DNA from: Thermoplasmata archaeon
GTDB taxonomy: Archaea > Thermoplasmatota > Thermoplasmata > Thermoplasmatales > Thermoplasmataceae
DNA length: 35,271 bases
Direction: 5' to 3'
NCBI GenBank assembly: GCA_021820525.1
Contig: JAKADM010000010.1
Span: forward strand, 1 to 35,271
A program made the position numbers and the translations under genes. Shown here one piece after another: positions 7,714-16,398 of this stretch. The notes beneath the pieces were generated by a model that was not told where the DNA came from, did not search any database, and worked only from the letters and a program-made list of their open reading frames with translations. The number at the start of each line of letters is the position of its first letter. Position 1 is the stretch's first letter.

Positions 7714-9576
7714 TTAATAAATTTCCTCGGTTTCCATAACGGAATCATTTGCTTCAAGCTCTTCTTTGCGTGAATGCAATGCCCTGTTTAATGAATACCC
7801 AACCATTACATAAAACACATTATCCTCGTTACTTAGGTTCCATCTCCCCATTTCCCTTATTACTATTGAGTTTACTTTCATTAAATCGATTATATTATTC
7901 TGAAAAAATAGGTTATATTGTTTCATCTTTTCCTCCAATCTTATTACCAGACCCCTGATTGCTCTCAAATCCATCCCATTAAAATTAACTTTATCTAAAA
8001 TTGGTGAATTCCTGAGATTATTATTGAATTGAGCCGTTGATACACTTGATAGAATAAACCCCAGTCTTATCAGAGCCTCCCTTTGTTCATCCACTTTCAT
8101 TTCCTTTAGAACTTCCATCTCTTTTCTCTCTTCAACATTTTCTAAATCAATCATTTTTTTAATCTCCCCATATTCATTTCTTTTTAATATTTGCATTAAC
8201 TTTAAAAAGTATAAAAAGATTGCCATTAATATAAAGTCAGACCTGCTCTTATCCTTATTCTCTATAGATTGATATAATTTCGACCTTTCTGAATACATAA
8301 AATCAGAGATCAATTTTTCTTCTGATATTTTTGAACCTTTGAAGATGTCAATCAAATAACTTAATCCCTTGTTACTATCATAGCCAGACATTAGCCTGTA
8401 AAAAGTATTTAGGTTTAATCCAGGACCGTTATATAGTTTATTAAAAGCCTCTTCGCTTTTTATTAGACATTCGTAAATTCTCTCAATATTAAAAATTGTA
8501 ATATCCTGTATTAGGTGCTTGATCTTGAATGATCCTTTTTTATCACGATAAAACATCAAATCCACAAGGAAATCAATGGCTTTATTTTCCTTTAACTCTA
8601 TTAGTTCATTCCGAAATGCAAACAAATCTTGATATTTTCCATCAATGGTCAGTTTTGTTAGCTTGAATACTTTGAAAAGATTTTTTACTTCTGGACTTTT
8701 CATATGTTCTGGCAAGACTGTGTGTGGGATCACTATCAACTGTGTTCCCAAATATGTCTTAAAGTTTCTCACAATAAATTTTTCTCCCATTAATGCATCT
8801 GTATAACACTCCTCGCATATAGCAAAATTTTTTTCAAAATTATTTTGAAAATTACTTGAAAACGAAACTTTATCGGTTATATAATATTTAAAAGTCAATT
8901 TCGTGGTATCAGATGTTACCTCGGTCAGTTTTCCACATACATTACAAGTTCCTTTAGTGAATCCATCCTTATGAGGTTTTAGTTCTTCGTCTAGGATTTT
9001 CTTGTATTTTTCATACTCACATAATAGTTTCATCCCCAGTTTTATTGAGTACAATTTTACATTTTTTGCTTTACCTTTCTCTCCCAGATTATCTGTGAAC
9101 TCTTTTTTTAAGATGTATTTCCCTTTATTCTTATTTTTTTCAAGTTCATAATATTTATCAAAAATAAAACCTATGCTTTCTGCAAATTTTTTTTCATCTT
9201 CATTATTATGATTATCCTCTTGATCTAATCTCTTCTTAATATTCGGTATAGCCTCAATTACATTTTTAAAATCTGTGGAGGTTAAACTTATTTTTTCATT
9301 GTTACGTTCACTGTTTCCCCTCCAATAATATTGCTCTACCAAATTATCTCTATTTTCATTGTTTAAATTTATTTGATGTTCTGAAATGCTCAAATTTTCT
9401 TCATCTGTAGAGAAAATTATTTCCTTTACGAAATATCGATCATTTTTTGAATTGTTTCGATTTTTGTTGTCTTCTAGAGTCAATTCTTCAAATTTAAGGT
9501 CGATTCCAGTCGACTTTGCAATCTTTCCAATTTCTACTGTCCTGTCAATCATAACTTCACCCTTTTCTTCAGCCAA
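7714..9576 (-). CDS. cas8b: Cascade large subunit Cas8b (Csh1-like)
   Basis: Cas8b is the large Cascade subunit expected to recognise the PAM and recruit Cas3. The assignment rests on position (between cas6 and cas7), length (620 residues) and a zinc-finger-like pair of Cys motifs: CNVC at 211-214 and CEEC at 254-257, as in the Csh1/TM1802 group. Overall sequence in this family is very divergent. The N-terminal third is rich in Asn, Lys and Glu. The start overlaps the end of cas6 by 8 nt; an internal ATG at 9552 (MIDRTVEIGKI) is an alternative start. Confidence 0.9.
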   Translation of the reverse strand: MAEEKGEVMIDRTVEIGKIAKSTGIDLKFEELTLEDNKNRNNSKNDRYFVKEIIFSTDEENLSISEHQINLNNENRDNLVEQYYWRGNSERNNEKISLTSTDFKNVIEAIPNIKKRLDQEDNHNNEDEKKFAESIGFIFDKYYELEKNKNKGKYILKKEFTDNLGEKGKAKNVKLYSIKLGMKLLCEYEKYKKILDEELKPHKDGFTKGTCNVCGKLTEVTSDTTKLTFKYYITDKVSFSSNFQNNFEKNFAICEECYTDALMGEKFIVRNFKTYLGTQLIVIPHTVLPEHMKSPEVKNLFKVFKLTKLTIDGKYQDLFAFRNELIELKENKAIDFLVDLMFYRDKKGSFKIKHLIQDITIFNIERIYECLIKSEEAFNKLYNGPGLNLNTFYRLMSGYDSNKGLSYLIDIFKGSKISEEKLISDFMYSERSKLYQSIENKDKSRSDFILMAIFLYFLKLMQILKRNEYGEIKKMIDLENVEERKEMEVLKEMKVDEQREALIRLGFILSSVSTAQFNNNLRNSPILDKVNFNGMDLRAIRGLVIRLEEKMKQYNLFFQNNIIDLMKVNSIVIREMGRWNLSNEDNVFYVMVGYSLNRALHSRKEELEANDSVMETEEIY

Positions 9577-10330
9577 TTATGTCAAAACATCCAAAACCCG
9601 CTGAATTACCTGCACCTATTCCTGAATCATAGACCAGTTTAATAATTTCTCTTTCACCCTGCAATTTAAAGGTTCCATAATAGGCCTTAAACTTAAAATT
9701 TTTAAACCCGATGATTTTCCCATCTGTTGAATTTTCTCTGTTTAAGGTTGTTATATTGAAATCTTCTTTGTTTAATTTCATTCCCAGAGCTTCGGTTTTG
9801 GTATGTAAATTTTGAATTACAAGATTATTAAATTCTGGGTCCCACGGTGATACATATTTCCTAAATTTTGTCTGATGTCCAATTTCCGATTTATATAACA
9901 AAATGGGCGAAATCATTTTTATGTAATACAGAGATCTTGAAAATTCATATTTAACCGGAATTAATCTTGAGAGTGTTACCTTATTTTCGCCTATGTAAAG
10001 ATTATCATTCTTCATCATGTTGGACAAGATGTCTGAAAAATAGTCATATCCTAACTTTTCCTCCAGCTTATCATATAAACTAAAGGTTAGACTTATTGGA
10101 CCGCTGAATCTTATCTTCTTCAGGTCATTATCTATTTTAAATCTTCCATTCAACCTTGAAAAAGTAAAAAATTTCAACCTCCTCTTTTCATATTTAACTC
10201 CATCATCGTGCAACTTTTGTCTCATTTCTAAATTACTGATATTCTGATATATAAATGCCTGGATTAGATGATTGTAAGAAAGTGGAAGGATTATATCATC
10301 AGGAGAAGAGAATGTGAGAACCGCCCTCAT
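9569..10330 (-). CDS. cas6: CRISPR RNA endonuclease Cas6
   Basis: Cas6 cuts the CRISPR transcript inside each repeat to release crRNAs. The 253-residue protein ends with the diagnostic glycine-rich loop GIGAGNSAGFGCFDII. It has an N-terminal ferredoxin-like strand pattern with His21 (SYNHLIQAF) where the catalytic His usually lies. It is the first gene of the cas operon. A TATA element (AATATTTTAATAG, minus strand, 10362-10350) is centred about 26 nt upstream of the ATG, so the message is probably leaderless. Confidence 0.95.
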   Translation of the reverse strand: MRAVLTFSSPDDIILPLSYNHLIQAFIYQNISNLEMRQKLHDDGVKYEKRRLKFFTFSRLNGRFKIDNDLKKIRFSGPISLTFSLYDKLEEKLGYDYFSDILSNMMKNDNLYIGENKVTLSRLIPVKYEFSRSLYYIKMISPILLYKSEIGHQTKFRKYVSPWDPEFNNLVIQNLHTKTEALGMKLNKEDFNITTLNRENSTDGKIIGFKNFKFKAYYGTFKLQGEREIIKLVYDSGIGAGNSAGFGCFDIIG

Positions 10331-10349
10331 AACTATATGATAATAAATT

Positions 10350-10362
10350 ACTATTAAAATAT
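10350..10362 (-). promoter_or_regulatory. Predicted TATA box of the cas operon
   Basis: Minus-strand AATATTTTAATAG is centred about 26 nt before the cas6 ATG at 10330, the normal archaeal TATA-to-start distance for leaderless transcripts. A second AT-rich stretch nearer the gene (TAATTTATTATC) would place the start inside the gene and is less likely. Confidence 0.5.
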
Positions 10363-10493
10363 TCTCTATGAGTTAATATATCAGGAGGAAACAGGCTTTT
10401 AATTTACGACTTTTAAGTTTCTAGTTCAGCTAAATCAATCCCCAAATATTAATTAAATTCTGGAAAAATTTATTAAAGTATCAAAAGTAACAA

Positions 10494-10505
10494 CTAAATT
10501 TATTT
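10494..10505 (+). promoter_or_regulatory. Predicted TATA box of the BadF-type kinase gene
   Basis: Plus-strand AAATTTATT is centred near 10500, about 26 nt before the ATG at 10527, implying leaderless transcription. The promoter shares the 196-nt divergent gap with the cas promoter. Confidence 0.5.
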
Positions 10506-10526
10506 CAGATTTACCAATCACATTTC

Positions 10527-11525
10527 ATGATACTTGCAATAGACGGTGGCTCAACGAAAACAATTTCTGTAGTATTTGATGAAAAAAATAATGAAATTAT
10601 ATCCTCAGGACTGGCCGGTTCTGCCAACTACTCCACAAATCCTGTAGAAAGATCCATGGATAATCTGAAAAAATCCATTAGGGAAGCCCTCAAAAACGGA
10701 AACACTTCAATGGACAGGATCGACAGGGCAATTGTTTCCATCGTGGGAATAGGAGATTCTGAGGAAGCGACTTTAATTGGAAGAAGGATTCTTTCTGACG
10801 TTCTTGGCAGCATGAAGTATGACGCTGTCAATGATGGTCTGGCTGCCTATCAACTCGGGAATGGGAATATGGATGGAATAGCCTTTGCTCCAGGAACGGG
10901 AAGCGTGGGGCATTACAGGTATGGAGAGGAGATGAACAGGTTTGGAGGCTGGGGCTGGAGCATTGGTGATATGTCATCAGCAACATGGTTCAGCAAGAAA
11001 TCCATCGAAAGGGCCATGTTTGAGATAGATTCTGAAACCGTTGATAGACCTTTTAAAAATATGCTTGAAAAACACTTTGGCATGGATACAAGAGAATTTG
11101 CGTGGAAGATTGAAACAAGAAAGATGCCAAAGGAGGTTCTTGCATCATTCTCAAGGAGGCTTTCCCTGATGGCTGCGGATGGTGATCCTTATGCGATTTC
11201 GCTTTATGAAGAATCTGGAGAATATATGGGAAAGATTGTGGAGGGCATAGGTAAGAAAATAGGAGCAGGGAAAAGAGTATCCATAATGGGAGGAACCATG
11301 CAGGCAGGGGATTTCTATCACAAAATTATAAGGAAACACATTCCTGATGCAAACATATTCTATGGATATGAAATTGTGGTTGGAGCACTTATGGGCGATC
11401 AACAGAACTTTGAATTCAGTTTTCGTGACGAACTTCTCAGCCAGCTGGCCCGCTCAATGGAAAAGATGCCTGTTAAAGATTTAAAGGAATACCTGAATAT
11501 TGAAAAGCCTCTCTCAAGACCCTGA
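10527..11525 (+). CDS. BadF/BadG-type ATPase-fold sugar kinase (hexose, aminosugar or KDG kinase)
   Basis: A 332-residue ASKHA-fold kinase of the BadF/BadG/BcrA/BcrD group. Visible motifs are phosphate-1 DGGSTKT (6-12), a catalytic Asp in VNDGLAAY (103), phosphate-2 APGTGSVG (121-128) and GGWGWSIGD (140-148). The group includes N-acetylglucosamine kinases. In Thermoplasma and Picrophilus it includes the 2-keto-3-deoxygluconate kinase of the Entner-Doudoroff route. Its setting beside an alpha-glycosidase and a sugar importer supports a sugar or sugar-acid substrate, but the sequence does not decide which. It converges on the TrmB-like gene with only 2 nt between stops. The last 35 residues form a charged helical tail. 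Confidence 0.82.
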   Translation: MILAIDGGSTKTISVVFDEKNNEIISSGLAGSANYSTNPVERSMDNLKKSIREALKNGNTSMDRIDRAIVSIVGIGDSEEATLIGRRILSDVLGSMKYDAVNDGLAAYQLGNGNMDGIAFAPGTGSVGHYRYGEEMNRFGGWGWSIGDMSSATWFSKKSIERAMFEIDSETVDRPFKNMLEKHFGMDTREFAWKIETRKMPKEVLASFSRRLSLMAADGDPYAISLYEESGEYMGKIVEGIGKKIGAGKRVSIMGGTMQAGDFYHKIIRKHIPDANIFYGYEIVVGALMGDQQNFEFSFRDELLSQLARSMEKMPVKDLKEYLNIEKPLSRP

Positions 11526-11527
11526 TT

Positions 11528-12547
11528 CTATTTAATAAAATTGAATGTGCCCTTTGCCATTCTTATATCTTCAAGGGTTGCATTCTTTCCCCCAACACTG
11601 AAAGTTTGATCGCCGGTCCTCACAAAAAAGGCCTGCTGCAATCCTTGTATCCTTTTAACAGAAAGCACATCTCCCTCTATGGAGATTGGATCCATTGAGC
11701 GAAAACCCTCAACTTGCGCCCTTACTCTGTAACCCTTCCCTGTCATATTTTCTATGGCCTCGCAGGCAAACCATGAAGAACATGCCCTTATATTTTCCAT
11801 GCCCTCAAAGTCAGAATAATAATGGGAAGAAACCCAGTTCATATTAAAGAAATAGAAATCGATCACGTCAACCAGTTCCTCCTCCTGAACGAATATGGAA
11901 TAGTTTGATGTCTGAGACAGGGAATTTGCGTTCAGGAATGCGGTCTTCCTGTCTGCAATCACAATCTCCACGGGCATTATCTCCCTTATTCTCACCACTC
12001 CCAGTTCAGAAAGATAGTCAAGGTTGTGCTTTCCTATGTTCTCCTTCATGACTGCGCACAATGTTACACCCCTCTTTGCAGCCCTCCTGAGCGCAGGCAA
12101 CAAATCATTGAGCTTCCCAAGTTCCAGGGAAAAAAGTATCTCGGAATCTGCATGGGATATGAGATCCTCAAGCCTGGCCATGGCACTTCTGCTGTTTTCC
12201 ACAAACCAAACATTTGGCGCCCTTATTTCCGAACTTTTCCTGTTCCTCAGGACATATTCATCCAGGCTGTCCAGATACCTGTCCATCTCCTGGACCCTGC
12301 TTCGCAAGGCTTTCGATGGCATCACAGCCTCATAGGTCCTCTGTATGCTTGAATTAACAATTACCAGGCCCTTCCTCTGAAGTTTTCCCAAAATATCATA
12401 GGTCCTGGGCTGTGGTATTCCTGATTCCCTTGTTATTTCACTTGCCCTCATCGGTCCCTTCATGAGCAGGGAAGAATATACACTGACTTCATAGGTAGAA
12501 AGCTGGAATGATTCAAGTCCCTTAAAGGCATCAGATTGGAGATCCAT
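11528..12547 (-). CDS. TrmB-family sugar-responsive transcriptional regulator
   Basis: The N-terminal winged helix (about residues 10-80) contains LSTYEVSVYSSLL, ASEITRESGIPQPRTYDILGKL and KGLVIV, typical of TrmB. A linker coiled coil follows, then the TrmB effector domain (WFVENSRSAMARLEDLI, TLCAVM, VIADRKTAFL) and a C-terminal sugar-binding beta domain. These proteins repress or activate sugar-transport operons depending on bound sugar. The gene is the last of the importer operon. Its own TATA box at 12564-12577 is centred about 26 nt before ATG 12547, so this start is preferred over ATG 12559, which would add four residues. Autoregulation with the upstream operon is inferred. Confidence 0.9.
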   Translation of the reverse strand: MDLQSDAFKGLESFQLSTYEVSVYSSLLMKGPMRASEITRESGIPQPRTYDILGKLQRKGLVIVNSSIQRTYEAVMPSKALRSRVQEMDRYLDSLDEYVLRNRKSSEIRAPNVWFVENSRSAMARLEDLISHADSEILFSLELGKLNDLLPALRRAAKRGVTLCAVMKENIGKHNLDYLSELGVVRIREIMPVEIVIADRKTAFLNANSLSQTSNYSIFVQEEELVDVIDFYFFNMNWVSSHYYSDFEGMENIRACSSWFACEAIENMTGKGYRVRAQVEGFRSMDPISIEGDVLSVKRIQGLQQAFFVRTGDQTFSVGGKNATLEDIRMAKGTFNFIK

Positions 12548-12563
12548 AATCATGACCATGTCC

Positions 12564-12577
12564 TAAAAATATATAAT
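12564..12577 (-). promoter_or_regulatory. Predicted internal TATA box for the TrmB-like regulator
   Basis: Minus-strand ATTATATATTTTTA lies in the 29-41 nt gap after the GH31 stop. Its centre is about 25 nt from ATG 12547. This suggests the regulator can be made independently of the importer operon. Confidence 0.55.
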
Positions 12578-12588
12578 GGTAGAGATTT

Positions 12589-14478
12589 TCAATCCTTTAC
12601 GTCCCTTGAAAATACCCTTATCTTCAGATCGCCCCTTTCAGTGGAAATTGTCTTTCCCTCATCTGTGTGGGATAGTTCAAATTCACCATTCCTGTAAATT
12701 TTAAACTTTCCCTTTCCATAAATGATCACCGAGCCATCATATATTATGGAAGAGTTCATTTTTATGAATATGGGGTATCTGTGTTCCACCTTAACGTGGC
12801 AAGACCCTTCATGTATATGCCCGGAATTGAAATCAACCCAGGTGCCTTCGGGAAGATATACCCTTCTTCCCTGCCCGGAGTTCAACAGGGGAGCATACAG
12901 GATATTATCACCAAGCATATACTGATCCTCAATATGTATGGCTTCCTCATCTTTCCAGTAATAAAATGAAAGGGGTGAAATGGTTGGCTTCAGATATTTG
13001 TGGGAGAAGTATATTGCCTGATATATCTGGTCCAAAAATCTGTATCTCATGGACACGCTTTCAGCCATATCCTCCCTGATATCCGCTGGCTGCATGAAAA
13101 TCTCCTGGTCATTTCCCTCAATATCCTTATGGTTCCTGTAAAGAGGAAAGAAAAGGGCCATCCTGTAGTATGCCGCAAGAAGATCTGGATTTCCCCTGTT
13201 GAAAAAACCTCCAAGATCACATCCACATGAAGTTACGCCGCTTATGGAAAGGGATGATGCTGTCGATATCTGCATGTGAAGATCATCCTCTGAGGATATG
13301 TTATCTCCTGTCCACATTGCGGCATATTTCTGTATTCCTGAATAGCCTGCCCTTGTAAGTATGAAGGGTTTTTCCTTGATTTCCAGCATTGCCTCATAGG
13401 TGGCCATGGCCTGGAAGTTAGGATATGCATTTCTCACATCCCTGTGCCTCATTACGCCATGATCCGTTCTATGTATGGCATCTCCCTCCATTGTCTTGTC
13501 ACCCTGGAGAACGGTGGGTTCATTCATATCGAGCCATATGCCATCCACACCATATTTGAGCCATTCCCTTATCTCCTCACCCCACCTTCTTCTCCCTTCA
13601 CTATTGAAGAAATCTGGAAATGCAGATTTTCCGGGCCACATGGGTGCAGTATATATCTCCCCGTTTTTGGTTTCCACATATGTTCCATTCAATCTGCCAA
13701 ATACATCATAGTTCTGGTCAACCTTCACGGATGGATCAACAATTGTCACAATCTTTGTGTTCCTTTTATGCAGTTCCTCAATAAACTTCTCAGGATCCTT
13801 AAATCTTCCCCTGTCCCACGTGAACAATTTGTACATATCCATATGGTGTATGTCAAAATACATTGCATCCACAGGCACATATTCCCTGTAACTATCCAGA
13901 ACCTCAAGGGCAACGCTGTCCGGATAATAGGTATACCTGGAAATGGCATGGCCTGTGGCCCATTCCGGTATGAGAACGGGACTTCCTGTAAGAGAAAGAT
14001 ACTGTCTCAGTATATCCTCCGGGGTTTTTCCAGTGAAGCAGTATAGGTCAAAACCTTCTGAATGTACACCTATTTTTATCCTATTATATACTTCTACACC
14101 AAAATCAAAATCTATTCTTCCTGGAAAATCTACAAAATAACCCTTCACATCCTGTTGGTTTATAACATAAAAGAATGGGATTGAAGAATATAGTGGATCC
14201 TGATCTCTCCTGTATGTATTTGGATCTGTGTTATAGCAGACCATCTTTCTCCTTTTCCTGTCCACGCCGCAGGCCCGTTCTCCAAGCCCCATAACATGGG
14301 ATTTCACAGGGAGATCAATCATTATGAATGTGTTTTCAGATCTTTCTTCAAAAAACAGATCATCCATATCATATTTGATCAATTCCTTCTCCCCATTCCT
14401 GTTGAAATCCATTATGGAACTGTATGCGTTGAAATTAAATCTAACATAGTCCTCATTATAGTAAATGCTGTAACTCAT
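12589..14478 (-). CDS. Glycoside hydrolase family 31 alpha-glucosidase/alpha-xylosidase
   Basis: A retaining alpha-glycosidase of 629 residues with no signal peptide, so it is cytoplasmic and would act on imported oligosaccharide. The (beta/alpha)8 barrel runs from about 165 to 500. The nucleophile is Asp317 in GIWLDMNEP and the acid/base Asp392 in MWTGDNISSEDD. The N-terminal beta-sandwich includes HVMGLGERA, and the C-terminal beta domains follow YMLGDNILYAPLL. GH31 enzymes act on maltose-type oligosaccharides or xylosides; the specificity is not readable here. A GAGGT ribosome-binding site lies 6 nt before the ATG. It is the fifth gene of the importer operon, between the ATPase and the regulator. 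Confidence 0.93.
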   Translation of the reverse strand: MSYSIYYNEDYVRFNFNAYSSIMDFNRNGEKELIKYDMDDLFFEERSENTFIMIDLPVKSHVMGLGERACGVDRKRRKMVCYNTDPNTYRRDQDPLYSSIPFFYVINQQDVKGYFVDFPGRIDFDFGVEVYNRIKIGVHSEGFDLYCFTGKTPEDILRQYLSLTGSPVLIPEWATGHAISRYTYYPDSVALEVLDSYREYVPVDAMYFDIHHMDMYKLFTWDRGRFKDPEKFIEELHKRNTKIVTIVDPSVKVDQNYDVFGRLNGTYVETKNGEIYTAPMWPGKSAFPDFFNSEGRRRWGEEIREWLKYGVDGIWLDMNEPTVLQGDKTMEGDAIHRTDHGVMRHRDVRNAYPNFQAMATYEAMLEIKEKPFILTRAGYSGIQKYAAMWTGDNISSEDDLHMQISTASSLSISGVTSCGCDLGGFFNRGNPDLLAAYYRMALFFPLYRNHKDIEGNDQEIFMQPADIREDMAESVSMRYRFLDQIYQAIYFSHKYLKPTISPLSFYYWKDEEAIHIEDQYMLGDNILYAPLLNSGQGRRVYLPEGTWVDFNSGHIHEGSCHVKVEHRYPIFIKMNSSIIYDGSVIIYGKGKFKIYRNGEFELSHTDEGKTISTERGDLKIRVFSRDVKD

Positions 14479-14507
14479 ATTATTACCTCAAAATTTAAAA
14501 AAAGTTT

Positions 14508-15569
14508 TCATTTTTTACCTATTCTATTACCGTCCTTTCCAAATAGATATATTTCGTCAAGGGGCACATACATGGCCATTTCTGTTGAAGGCTTTATTTC
14601 AGGAATTTCTGCCAGCCTTACCCTGACCTCCTTACCGGATCTTGCCTTTCCGATTATTACTGAATAGGAACCGAAGCTCTCAAATGTCTGGATTTTAATT
14701 TTTATTTCCACGTCGTTATCCCTTTCCTTTTTCAGTTTTATGGATTCTGGCCTTATTCCTGCAGTTATTTCATTCTCCTCTGCCTCTATCCCCTTCAGGA
14801 TTATTTCCTCTGAACTGTACATATTTGAATTCCTTGTGAGTTCAAAGAAATTGATCTCAGGTTCACCAAGAAAGGCTGCAACATACTGGTTCACAGGATC
14901 CTTATAGACCTCCATGGGAGATCCTACCTGCTCCAATTTTCCATGTCTGAGGATTGCAATCCTGTCCCCAAGGGACATGGCTTCCTGCTGATCATGTGTC
15001 ACATAAATGAATGTTTTTCCAAGATTTTCCTGAATCAATTTAAGTTCGACCCTGATCTGGCTCCTTATCTTTGCATCCAGATTGGACAGGGGTTCGTCAA
15101 GAAGGAATATATCGGGATCCCTGACCAGAGCCCTGCCAAGGGATACTCTCTGGGCCTGTCCCCCTGAAAGTTCCCTTGGATACCTGTCAAGGTATTTTTC
15201 AAGTCCAAGAACATTTGAAACTTCACCTACCTTCTTTTCTATGAACTCCTTTGAAGCCTTCCTCATCTTCAGCGGGAATGCAATATTGTTCCTCACCGTT
15301 AGATGGGGATAGAGGGCATAGTCCTGAAATACCATGGCAACACCCCTTTGCACCGGACCCATCTTATTTACAATCCTATCATCGAACAGTATGTCCCCTG
15401 ATGTGGCCTTTTCAAGCCCTGCAATTATGTTCAGCGTGGTTGACTTGCCTGAGCCTGATGCCCCTAGCAGGATGAAAAACTCCCCATCCTGGACCTCAAG
15501 ATTCATATCCTTCAATACTGTTGTTCCTGAAAATTTCTTATTTATGTTTACAAGTTTTACAGATACCAT
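14508..15569 (-). CDS. MalK/UgpC-type sugar ABC importer ATPase
   Basis: A 353-residue ATPase of the CUT1 sugar-importer class. Walker A GASGSGKST is at 36-44, the Q-loop in MVFQDYALYPHL at Gln82, the signature LSGGQ at 134-138, Walker B IFLLDEP at 154-160, the D-loop SNLD and the switch His192 in YVTHDQQEA. A C-terminal TOBE/OB domain (about 235-350) carries GIRPES and is the regulatory domain of MalK-type ATPases. A GGTGA ribosome-binding site precedes the ATG, and the gene starts 4 nt after the second permease. It should energise the two permeases upstream. Confidence 0.95.
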   Translation of the reverse strand: MVSVKLVNINKKFSGTTVLKDMNLEVQDGEFFILLGASGSGKSTTLNIIAGLEKATSGDILFDDRIVNKMGPVQRGVAMVFQDYALYPHLTVRNNIAFPLKMRKASKEFIEKKVGEVSNVLGLEKYLDRYPRELSGGQAQRVSLGRALVRDPDIFLLDEPLSNLDAKIRSQIRVELKLIQENLGKTFIYVTHDQQEAMSLGDRIAILRHGKLEQVGSPMEVYKDPVNQYVAAFLGEPEINFFELTRNSNMYSSEEIILKGIEAEENEITAGIRPESIKLKKERDNDVEIKIKIQTFESFGSYSVIIGKARSGKEVRVRLAEIPEIKPSTEMAMYVPLDEIYLFGKDGNRIGKK

Positions 15570-15573
15570 GATT

Positions 15574-16398
15574 TCACCCTTTCACTCCACCCACTGAAAA
15601 TGCCTTTATGAGATATTTCTGGGCAAATATGTACAGAATCAGTGTGGGAATCATATAAATTACAGAGGCTGCAGCCAGTTCATTATATTTTACAGAATAT
15701 GCTCCGAAATAGGTGTATATGTACACAGCAATTGGAAACAGATGCCTTGAACTTAGAAGTATATATGGAACATAGAAGTTTCCCCAGTTTGTTATAAAAT
15801 CCAGAAGTATCAAAACAGCAATGGTTGGAAATGCCAGTGGAAGAAAGACGTGAATTATGGTCTGGTATGGGGATGCCCCATCAACCATTGCTGCTCTTTC
15901 GATTGATTTTGGAATCTGGTCAAAGGAGTTCTTCATTATCCATATGGTTATGGGAAGATTGAGAACCCCAAGGACAAGGATTACACCAACCTGTGTATTA
16001 TATAGATTCACATTCTGGTAGAAAACATACATTGGAATGAGAAGCGAAAATACAGGAAAGCCTGTAAAAAATAGAACTGTAAGTATTAGTGCATTCCTCA
16101 AAGGAAACCGCTTTCTTGAGAATACATAGGAGGCAAATATGGCAAGAACTATGGATACGGCAGTTCCGCCGAAGGATTGAATAAGACCGTTTTCAATGGA
16201 AAGCACAAAATATTTGCTCCTGAAGATTGCATAATAGGAGCTGAGTGTAAATGTTCCAAAATCTCCAAAACCTATGTTGCCCACAGAGGCAAAACCCTCT
16301 ACAAATACCCATACAAATGGAATTATGAACAGAAATGCAAGAAAAATCAGTGTTATATAGGCAAGGATTGCCGTTATTTTAATATCTTCAGTCTTCAA
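15574..16398 (-). CDS. Sugar ABC importer permease, MalG-like
   Basis: A 274-residue inner-membrane permease with about six membrane segments, the first at about 10-35. The EAA loop ERAAMVDGASPYQTIIHVFLPLA, which docks to the ATPase, is near 183-205. The short N-terminus and C-terminal KYLIKAFSVGGVKG are typical of MalG-class subunits. It overlaps the MalF-like gene by 11 nt, so the two are translationally coupled. Confidence 0.93.
   Translation of the reverse strand: MKTEDIKITAILAYITLIFLAFLFIIPFVWVFVEGFASVGNIGFGDFGTFTLSSYYAIFRSKYFVLSIENGLIQSFGGTAVSIVLAIFASYVFSRKRFPLRNALILTVLFFTGFPVFSLLIPMYVFYQNVNLYNTQVGVILVLGVLNLPITIWIMKNSFDQIPKSIERAAMVDGASPYQTIIHVFLPLAFPTIAVLILLDFITNWGNFYVPYILLSSRHLFPIAVYIYTYFGAYSVKYNELAAASVIYMIPTLILYIFAQKYLIKAFSVGGVKG

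Noticed and set aside
12024-12352. Two plus-strand frames of over 100 codons inside the TrmB-like gene
   Set aside because: They are antisense shadows of a well-conserved regulator. They have no ribosome-binding site, promoter or recognisable protein features.
13444-14046. 200-codon plus-strand frame inside the GH31 gene
   Set aside because: Antisense to the catalytic region of the glycosidase; its residue pattern has no domain and follows the opposite-strand codons.
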